Assembly (NCBI RefSeq): GCF_001625305.1
Contig: NW_017804087.1
Location: 2,194,479-2,258,478 of the forward strand
Origin: Branchiostoma belcheri
Taxonomy: Eukaryota; Chordata; Leptocardii; Amphioxiformes; Branchiostomatidae
Direction: 5' to 3'
Length of the DNA: 64,000 nucleotides
Shown: positions 57,101 to 64,000 of the stretch, piece by piece
Numbering within the stretch: position 1 is the first letter of the stretch
How the letters are laid out: each line of letters begins with the position of its first letter
Made by a program: the position numbers and the translations under genes
Notes under the pieces: generated by a model
The model's database searches: none
What the model was told of the DNA's origin: nothing
What the model saw: only the letters and a program-made list of their open reading frames with translations

Positions 57101-57258
57101 TGGAGGTGGTGGGGGAGGGCGAGTCGACCCACGGTGCCCACACGGCGTCAGGCGGGGCCTACCCCGGCACATGCCGGCGGGAGGACCCGTACCCTACCGT
57201 GGTCACCAGCGGTACGAACCTGAACGGGGGGAGTCATGACCATGGCCATGGTCACTGA
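51159..57258 (+). CDS. Multicopper oxidase C (divergent laccase-like paralogue, His-rich tail)
   Basis: Secreted three-domain copper oxidase. Coding exons: 51159-51258, 51389-51576, 52105-52236, 52947-53051, 53309-53511, 53897-53985, 54198-54296, 54418-54557, 54966-55062, 55403-55605, 55892-55960, 56158-56241, 56375-56574, 57033-57258. They join in phase to 1935 nt, 644 residues. The start MAVRHVTILLLCVIWWL is a signal peptide. Copper motifs are intact: HLHGMH, YYHHHIHGS, HPLHIH and HCHNLNHVDRGM. Ten of the introns fall at the same aligned place and phase as in A and B. C lacks the glycine loop and has a phase-0 intron directly after HPLHIHVNHFQ. It lacks the hydrophobic last exon and ends in HDHGHGH, so it is probably soluble and might bind metal through the tail. 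It is divergently oriented to oxidase B. Confidence 0.9.
53085..53290. mobile_element. Dispersed repeat (TTTCCAAGCAGAT family, long form)
   Basis: TTTCCAAGCAGATCTTTTGG and the downstream AAAGATACCAGTA..AAAAATAAGCC match a copy at 59015-59210 (CTCCAAGCAGATATTTTGGG ... AAAGATACCGGTAC). It lies in intron 4 of oxidase C. Confidence 0.6.
54847..54898. mobile_element. Solo end of the 47571-type MITE
   Basis: CAGCCGCCTCCAAAAGCCTG plus GTAGAGGCTAGT equals the right terminal repeat of the MITE at 47571-47789. No matching left end is nearby. Confidence 0.6.
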
Positions 57259-57806
57259 GGGATAATCTCCAAGCAGATTCTGTGTGGGGGTCTATATTAT
57301 CCGCCTGTATCCATTCGTCTCCTAGCTGTACCATTGGCCACCCCACGAATCTGCCGCAGAACTGAAGGCTTCAAGCGTTTTAAATCTAATTACTCTGACA
57401 CATTTTTACCGATTTGATAATGAAAGCAACATTTTTCTTGCAAAACTTTTTTTATTCGCACGCTCGCATCAGTTTTGGGGTTCCCAGAGGATGTCATCCA
57501 TATAATCAAATCAACATAGCCTAAACTTGCAAATAAGCAAAAAGACACATAGAAGTAAGCGTCAACACTCTGTAAAACAGTTACAGCTCACTGCAATATC
57601 ATGTATCCATTCATACCCAGTTTCTGGGAGAAATATCGTCATTGCATAGCATTTTACATTACCAAGGGTGGCTTAACTCAAAAGGACTATATTGAAGACG
57701 AACTTAAAATCTAAAAGCAAACAAACATGTCGTCTTCGACTTTGACAAATACTAGTAGTGATTCAGCAAGATATTCTTTCCCGGGACAGATGTAATCATT
57801 TCCGGG
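57259..57806. other. Intergenic gap between convergent oxidase C and CTHRC1-like genes
   Basis: No coding exon. 57264-57350 carries foldback ends (ATCTCCAAGCAGATTCTGTG / CCCCACGAATCTGC). A minus-strand AATAAA at 57451-57456 may be the poly(A) signal of the CTHRC1-like gene. Confidence 0.45.
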
Positions 57807-60037
57807 TTATATGTCCAGTTCCTCCACGATGATCCGGGAGTAGGAGTTGTACCCTGTGTGGGGTGACCCTTCGTCGAGTCCATCATGTGAGCATGGGCCG
57901 ACATTCAGGGCCACCGTCACAGGACCAGCCGGCTCGCCGTAACACAGGCCGTCAACTGGGGGAACCAGAACAGCACGTTAATTTTTTAGTCCCAACTCCC
58001 AAGACATTATATTTCAATGTTTTAATTAACATTTTTTAACTTCATGAAAAATGGAGGTATTGTTTTTGGTCTGTCTCTCTGTGTGTGTGTTTCTGCACAT
58101 TTGTAGTCATCATAACTTAAGGAAAAGGAAGAAACGTGGTCCCTTACTTGTGGTCGCACGATGGACATTGACGTAACCGTCTTCAACACGGTTGTGCATG
58201 TACATGATGCCGTCAATGGGAGCAGGATCGGTGCACTCGGTTCCGTTCAGTGTGAGGAACCAGCGCTTACAACAGGGGGTGTTGGCCCAATTAATGATTC
58301 TGGTGGCGCCGTTCCATGTCAAACGCAGGGCAGATGTCGAAGACGACTTGTTGAACGGACACTCCTGTGGGATAGAAAATATGTTCATTCAGCCGTTTTG
58401 TGCGTCAGTGCAGTTTCTTTGTCAAGTCTCTGGCAAATCATTCTTGAAATTTTCAACTTCAGGCATTGTGATGTTGGGAATACTACTACAATGTAATATA
58501 TACATGCATTCAATAGATCGTTTTCTTCCAATGCTTAATAACATTTACAAAATCGTTTGTACCACAATCACTCCAGAGGCAGCTTGACTGCTCAGGTTGT
58601 CCCAGGTACACTGCTTCACGTTCCTGGTAGCCGATGTACCGGGAGAACCTGTCAGCCCGGCCGGTCCCTGTTCCCCTCGGTCTCCCTTCGTGCCATCCCC
58701 GCCGGCCGGTCCCTGGTCACCTCGGTCCCCCTTCGCNNNNNNNNNNNNNNNNNNNNNNNNNNNNNNNNNNNNNNNNNNNNNNNNNNNNNNNNNNNNNNNN
58801 NNNNNNNNNNNNNNNNNNNNNNNNNNNNNCCGCCGGGTGGACCCTGGTCTCCTTGGTCTCCCTTCGTCCCATCACGACCAGGGTTGCCAGGAAGACCGTT
58901 GTTGCCAGGGAAACCGTTGTTGCCAGGGATACCGGCTGGACCTTGAGGCCCTGTGACGCAACTGCCACAACACTGTATAAAAATTAAGAGGACAAAATGA
59001 ATTCAATTCAATTCATCTCCAAGCAGATATTTTGGGTGGTGTTGCTGCAAGCTGCAATACAGTATCAATTTGGCAAGATGATATCAAATTAGCAGGGCAA
59101 TATCCAACTCGTTTTGCTGCTAAAAAAAGATACCGGTACACAAAAGAAAGCCTGATAAATATACCTGTAACATGTAAAAAATAAGCCAAAGCCTAAACCA
59201 CTGCTTGGAGAGTAAACACAATACAGCGTTCAACCATATAGACATGCCACCCGAATAAATACACTTTAAGTCACTGCTAACACAACACCGTTAATAAGTT
59301 ATGACCCGTGTCACCTGAGTGTATATGAATATACTTATAAAATTCACTTGGCGTACTATAATATCGGGCATTTTCAGCTTATCTTCCTAACGCATTCTTA
59401 GCTTCAACAGAAGAGAAAGTTTCAAAACGCTGTAGACATGTTCAACCCGATTTATTCCATCGTAGGTTCGATGTTTTTCAACGCCCATTGCAACCTTACG
59501 CCACCCGGAAATAAAACTTGACATAAATATCTGTTGCGCGTGTACTGGAGTATCGTATTACAAAATGTAGACAGAAGTCGTAGCAGCAAAAGTAGCCTGA
59601 AAGTTCTGATGATAACGCAGAGAAAAGTGAAATGGCTCACCTAGAATTTAGATTACGATTTAGAGGCGCATTGTTTTTGGTGACGTGCAGATTTACTAGT
59701 ACTGTACACCAGCAAGAAGCGCTTCTTTCGCTTTTTCATTGTCTAATTGATCAATTAAATACAGGAAAACAAGTACAGCCCAGTCATATTGTCTTACGAT
59801 CGCAAACTGACGACATTCCTGTGAGAGTTGTGCTTGTCATTAAACGCTGTCTTAGATATAGACATTTTTTACTGTGCCACAGTCTGCTTGGAAATCCTAC
59901 CGAATCAAAAATCTGTGATCGCGCCAAGAACATTAGCTACTAACCTGCCCAGTCCCGACGACGTCCTGCCCCTGGCTTTTCTGCGTCAACACCGTCAGAA
60001 CGAGCACAGAAACTGCAAACCACAGTTTGGACACCAT
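57807..60037 (-). CDS. CTHRC1-like collagen-repeat secreted protein (assembly gap inside)
   Basis: Secreted matrix/signalling protein related to collagen triple helix repeat-containing 1, which in vertebrates acts in the extracellular space in tissue repair and Wnt signalling. Coding exons in transcript order: 59945-60037 (signal peptide, [19 protein letters not shown]), 58572-58972 (collagen Gly-X-Y, interrupted by Ns at 58737-58829), 58148-58364 and 57807-57955. The last two carry the CTHRC1 C-terminal domain: [35 protein letters not shown], and the characteristic end [14 protein letters not shown]. The exon before has KQCTWDN just after the collagen part, as in CTHRC1. At least ~23 Gly-X-Y triplets are visible, more than I recall for the vertebrate protein (about a dozen). 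The 93-N gap does not keep frame. The donor of the collagen exon (GGA|GTGATT) is weak. Confidence 0.82.
58737..58829. other. Assembly gap (93 N) in collagen repeats
   Basis: A run of 93 Ns in the collagen exon. Flanking collagen frames are 143 and 165 nt, so the true missing length must be 1 modulo 3 for the frame to hold. The N count is therefore not the real length. Confidence 0.95.
58986..59944. other. Intron 1 of the CTHRC1-like gene
   Basis: Contains a repeat copy at 59015-59210 shared with 53085-53290. The open frame at 59632-59943 has no recognisable domain and crosses the donor of exon 1, so it is not supported. Confidence 0.5.
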
Positions 60038-60233
60038 ATCTGCTTTTCCTCCGTAGTACTAGTAACGCGGCCACAAAGTTTGGACTAGCGACGGACTTAG
60101 TTTATGTAATACACTTAGTTACCACGGTTATGTCACAACACGTCCTGGCACATGACTTTTTTTCTTTACTTTCTGTCACACTTTTACAACAGATGCCATA
60201 TGAACGCCAGGGTAGTAAGTTACTAATTGAATT

Positions 60234-60302
60234 TCCAAGCAGATGTTGGTAAGGAAACGTGTGAGAAGTTACTAACAATTAACCACCCAACATCTGCTTG
60301 GA
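60234..60302. mobile_element. Compact foldback element, 16-bp perfect inverted repeat
   Basis: TCCAAGCAGATGTTGG at 60234-60249 is mirrored at 60287-60302. It is the smallest and cleanest copy of the CTCCAAGCAGAT family and lies in the divergent promoter between the CTHRC1-like gene and the gene at 60504. Confidence 0.65.
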
Positions 60303-60467
60303 GATTGCCGTTTGAATGTTGATGGTGGTTGGAATTATAATGGTGCGAGGACCTTTTTTGTTTCATTTTTTTTCCATTTCGAAGGCTATAAAACATCAAC
60401 AGAATTAATGACATAACGATGTGTTAACAAAGCGTCTCTCACGATGTGTTGATGTGTCGTCTGACTG

Positions 60468-60475
60468 TGACGTCA
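60468..60475. promoter_or_regulatory. CRE/ATF palindrome in a divergent promoter
   Basis: TGACGTCA 28 bases upstream of the ATG at 60504, followed by GGCGGGAGATTCAAAATGGCG, a TATA-less arrangement with an E2F-like GGCGGGA and an AAAATGGCG (YY1-like) start. The CTHRC1-like gene starts 467 bases away in the other direction. Confidence 0.4.
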
Positions 60476-60503
60476 TCATCACTGATTAGGCGGGAGATTC
60501 AAA

Positions 60504-61200
60504 ATGGCGACGCCGGCAGAAGGTATGTTTTTCACTGTCTTTTCCATGCGATATTTTGACTGTAAAGAACCGAGCCTATTCACTCTATCGCACTCGACAA
60601 CAACAGTATGAATCAGTGCTTCCTTTTGTGAGCTAAACTTACGATATACTGAGGTAAATTTACTGTGGAGAGTGGGCAAGACCTACGGAGCACCACCCCC
60701 CTCCCACATACATACTACTGTGTATCTCTATCGTTATAGTGAATGAAAAGATACGAAAGTACCATACATGGGAGTTGCCCAGTTTAAAGTTGAGTCAGTT
60801 AACTGCACTACAGACTACAGAACATATACCCCAATTTGTTGGGGTATATGTTAATACTGTAAGACCAAGACTTTGTATGTCATTTTTCACGTTAAATTTT
60901 ATTGCTATGCCCAGAAGTATGCAAAAATTATGAAGCTAACGTTACATGTTGTTGTTTACATTTGAAGGCGTTCTAGCTTTAAACAATTCTTCAAGCACAT
61001 TCGAGTTGCTTGTTGGATTTCATACCAACACAAGTCAAAACTCAAGGCAACATGGGATAAGAATTAGTACTAGGAAGATGTGTTGACTGACACCAAGCTC
61101 TAAACTAGTACATTGTACCCTGTTGCTTGCATTCTGTTGCAGAGAGACCCACCATTCGAAGGTTTGAGGGGAAGCTAAACAGCATTACCACTGTCTCTCT
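60504..61200 (+). CDS. First exons of an unidentified + strand gene
   Basis: A short coding exon 60504-60522 (ATG GCG ACG CCG GCA GAA G, donor GTATGT) joins in phase to 61143-61200 or beyond after TTGCAG. The joined start reads MATPAEERPTIRRFEGKLNS and then ITTVSL before a TGA at 61201-61203. A donor (CTCT|GTGAGA) overlaps that stop, so the coding frame may continue into exons outside what I could recognise, perhaps past the peroxidase gene. The promoter-like upstream sequence supports a real start. The family is not recognised. A 26-residue product ending at the TGA is the alternative. Confidence 0.4.
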
Positions 61201-61272
61201 GTGAGACATACTATCAGGACATTATGTGTGAGTATGCTATATCATGGAGTCTCATTCAGATCATAGAGCCCT

Positions 61273-61497
61273 GCATTGCTTTACTACATATATTGGTTAA
61301 TTACTATCAACTACCATGAACTACTACATAATCAGTGTATGCCAGCAGGCCCTCTACAGCTAGCACTATTCAAGTTTACTTGCCACTGCATTGCTTTACT
61401 ACATGTTGCAGTACATTCCTATCAACTACCATTCACTACATGTACTACATGATCAGTGCATGCCTCTACAGTACTATTCAAGTTTACTACATGCTAA
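61273..61497. repeat. Direct repeat of ~115 bp, two copies
   Basis: GCATTGCTTTACTACAT starts both units (near 61273 and 61388). CTATCAACTACCAT, ATCAGTG(T/C)ATGCC and ACTATTCAAGTTTACT occur in the same order in each. Confidence 0.7.
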
Positions 61498-61991
61498 GAA
61501 AGGATACTTCTACTTTCTGAAGCACTTGCAGACTAAAGTTCCAGCTCTATTGCTGTCTGCTATTCTAACATCTACAGTATCTACCTACGTAGTACATTGT
61601 GAACATGATTTCTTGGTTAGATATATTGAGTAATCATTTTAACAACGTTACGGTATTGTTTACTTTATTTTGCTATTAAGATTTTCTGTTTGCCTCTACT
61701 TTGATGTAGAAATAGGGGTAGAAGACTAGCCCGAGGACGATGAAAAAGAAAAAAAAAACTAGAAAAAGCAACTGCATAAATTTTCCCTCACACGGTCTAG
61801 CTTAGCAAACTACTGCACTGCTTATTTATATATTTGCGATGACTATCTCCTGTACTCTGCCATCACTCTAATCCAACACTACAGGGTGCCTGCTATAGCA
61901 CCAGTTATCAGATCATTGATCTTATTCGGTCAGGAAAGAAACCGATTAAAACAATGTATGTTTTCTTGCTGCGAATTAAAAATAAAAATCC

Positions 61992-64000
61992 TCAAAGCTC
62001 GTCGTCGCGTGCAGACGGACCAGCGGACGCCTGTTGTAGCTTCCACGGGCGGAAGGCGTTGGTGACGCCGCTTAGAGCTCCCTCCAGGCTCGGGAAGTGG
62101 CGCAGGAGCACGGAGGACATCGTCGCCTGCTCCACCCAGTCTAACCCTTCCTGGGTGTACGTAGCGCTGTGTGGGAGAAAATTTGAAAAACAAAATCAAT
62201 ATTTTCCAGACAACAGGCTGTTAATCTTTTCAATCACTTTATCTGGAGTTAACTTTAATCGAATATGTTTAAGAGATGAGTTAGGGACATTTATCCAGTC
62301 ACTTTTACACAAAATAAAGCTACTTTATATGGTTAAATTGCAAAATACCACGGCCTTATTAAAGACTTCAAGATAGGAACTGTAGGCCAAGAGTACACTA
62401 CGTATTTCTGACATCTTTACATTTTTCTACGTTCTTTGAACTCTGTTCAGATACTTAGGAGTGTTAAGAGATCTCTTGTAAGCTACGATTACGCGACAGA
62501 CACATAACAGCTCGCTAATAGAAGCATCTGTATCTGCACATGTAGCTTCGAGCATGCTACCCTACCTGTTGTAGTAGTCGGTGTAGAAGCGATCAGCCCG
62601 GAGACGCCGGGTGGCCATGAGGATGAAGAGTCGGAAGGCCGTGTCACTGAATCCGAACCCGGTGGGGCGAGGGCTCTCTGCGCTGCACCCCACCAATAGA
62701 TCAACCTATAAAGAAGATGTGAGTGTTTGGGGAGGGGGTAAAAATGAGTTACATGACGTTGTATGTAGACCACACAATGATATTTGGTTATCATAACTTT
62801 GAAACAGTGTATGCTACATGTAAACTATTTTTTTACTATCTCAATAGAAGACTAGTTACTTGTTTAATTTCTAATCAATTTATGGATATATTAATCATCT
62901 TCTAGCCTACATCTTGGAAGCAACAATTGTCTGGCTGCCGTGTTTTTTATTTTCTCTACAGAGTTTCATTTAGTGTCATTCAGTCAAAAACAGGCAGCTA
63001 GAAAAGCTTACGAATCAATCTTTGAATATGGCATTAAATACAACCTGTTGTAACGTTAAGCAAGGTGCGCGGTGTGTACTCACCATTTCAACGTCTCCGT
63101 TGTACATGGTGCTCAACTCATCGGCAACCTTTGGGTCGTCGGTAATGTCCTGGAAGGTCTCCGCGGGGGCCATGTTGAGGTGACGCCGAAGCTCGTTGTA
63201 GCGCGGTACGCCCCTTTCCCGATCCCTCAGCACATCCACAGTCGCCATGTCAACAAACTCCGAGTTCTGCGATTCAGGAAGCTGCAGATCTCGGATGGAG
63301 TTCGGGAAGTTGTGGAGAACAAGAGCGCCCGGGTTCTCCACACCAAAGGTGTAGAAAAGCTTCTCCATGCCCTGCTTCTTAACAACATTAAAAGCGTCGC
63401 TGAAGAGAGTATCTTTCAACGGGTAGGTCTCGCCGGTACGTTTTTTGGTCGCCACGTCTTGCATGTGGATGACATCTGGTAGAATAGAGTGCATGCGATA
63501 AACGGCTGTGAACTCCTCCGTCAGGGAGTACGGGACGCCATGTAGTTCCTTTTTCGAACCGGGTATTCCATCCAGAATATAGCTTGAAGGCAGAAAAGGT
63601 TTCAGAAAGTCTCCAAGAGCACCCAGTTGACCCAAAAATCCTACCCAGTTTGTGTTCATGCCCACGTGTAAGATGTCGTTGTACAGGAGAGCTGTGGTCC
63701 ACTCCACGGTGTGCAGCTTCGCCATCACAGCAGCGTTGATGAGCCGAGCTTTGTCGAAGAGTTCTTGGTCGGTCATCTTCGGGTACTTCGCCTTTAGCAT
63801 ATCACAGATCGCGTTGTGTTCTCGCGTGAACAGGTTGTGTAGCATGCTGAGCCCCACCCACCAGTTGCTCGAGAATCCCGTCTTTTCCACGCCCGTGTTT
63901 TCGTCTAGAGGGATCATGCCGCTGGCTGTGACTTTCAGCTTGCCGTCTTTCATCTCTCGTAGTGCCAGCTGGGTGTCCAAATCGCTGCCGTACAGTTGTG
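61992..64000 (-). CDS. Haem peroxidase of alpha-dioxygenase/COX type, 3' part, C-terminal DDEL
   Basis: The gene runs off the right edge. Coding exons in transcript order: 64000(open)-63084, 62705-62566, 62166-61992, joined in phases 0 and 2. The product belongs to the animal haem peroxidase superfamily. It has QLYGSDLDTQ, NWWVGLSMLHNLFTREHN, KLHTVEWT and, most telling, VYRMHSILPD. The latter aligns with the cyclooxygenase/alpha-dioxygenase Tyr-x-x-His motif that supplies the catalytic tyrosyl radical and proximal haem ligand. LRADRFYTDYYN and NAFRPW near the end are also typical of the alpha-dioxygenase-like branch. A fatty-acid dioxygenase role is therefore inferred. The distal His and the N-terminus are outside the window. 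The protein ends ARDDEL, a KDEL-like ER-retention signal; COX enzymes end in a comparable xxEL. Confidence 0.85.

Noticed and set aside
28461-57258. Ceruloplasmin or hephaestin identity for the oxidases
   Set aside because: Those are six-domain proteins of about 1000 residues or more. These are 644-673 residues with a three-domain laccase-type motif order.
58557-58987. Plus-strand open frames of Pro/Ser/Arg type across the N gap
   Set aside because: They are reverse complements of the collagen Gly-X-Y coding on the minus strand and run through unknown bases.
59632-59943. 103-residue plus-strand open frame before the CTHRC1-like first exon
   Set aside because: No domain or splice context; it overlaps intron 1 and the donor of the minus-strand gene.

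Overview
The window is eukaryotic nuclear DNA: intron-rich genes with clean GT/AG junctions, many tRNA-derived SINEs and foldback (MITE-like) elements, and extracellular domains typical of deuterostomes. The gene style (LGR-type receptor, CTHRC1-like collagen protein, many short introns, dispersed repeats) fits a cephalochordate such as amphioxus (Branchiostoma). That assignment is inference, not proof.

Layout. (1) 1-2464: upstream DNA and a one-coding-exon, single-Ig transmembrane protein on +. (2) 3200-27624: one large + strand gene that I assemble from 39 coding exons whose phases join without a break (6342 nt, 2113 aa). It encodes a mosaic receptor in the order signal peptide, 3 LDLa, discoidin (FA58C), C-type lectin, CUB, C-type lectin, discoidin, 7 LDLa, LRRs, rhodopsin-like 7TM of the LGR/relaxin-receptor type, and a ~320-residue low-complexity tail. 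This is the most unusual object in the window. (3) 28461-57258: three laccase-like multicopper oxidase genes. A (28461-36336) and B (39757-46762) are tandem minus-strand duplicates with hydrophobic, GPI-like C-termini. C (51159-57258) is an older, divergent paralogue on +, head to head with B, ending in a His-rich soluble tail. (4) 57807-60037: a minus-strand CTHRC1-like gene (signal peptide, collagen repeats, CTHRC1 C-terminal domain) broken by a 93-N assembly gap. (5) 60504-61200: the first exons of an unidentified + gene. (6) 61992 to the right edge: the 3' part of a minus-strand haem peroxidase of the alpha-dioxygenase/PIOX-COX type, ending in an ER-retention-like DDEL.

How the parts may work together. 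The receptor is a cell-surface sensor with an extracellular region built from binding modules. The oxidases, the CTHRC1-like protein and the fatty-acid-dioxygenase-like peroxidase are secreted or secretory-pathway proteins and could share an oxidative or matrix setting, but co-function is inferred only from adjacency. The space between genes is rich in repeats: a ~160-bp tandem array and a shared promoter-side repeat upstream of the oxidases, SINEs that allow the A/B duplication to be ordered in time, and several MITE families.
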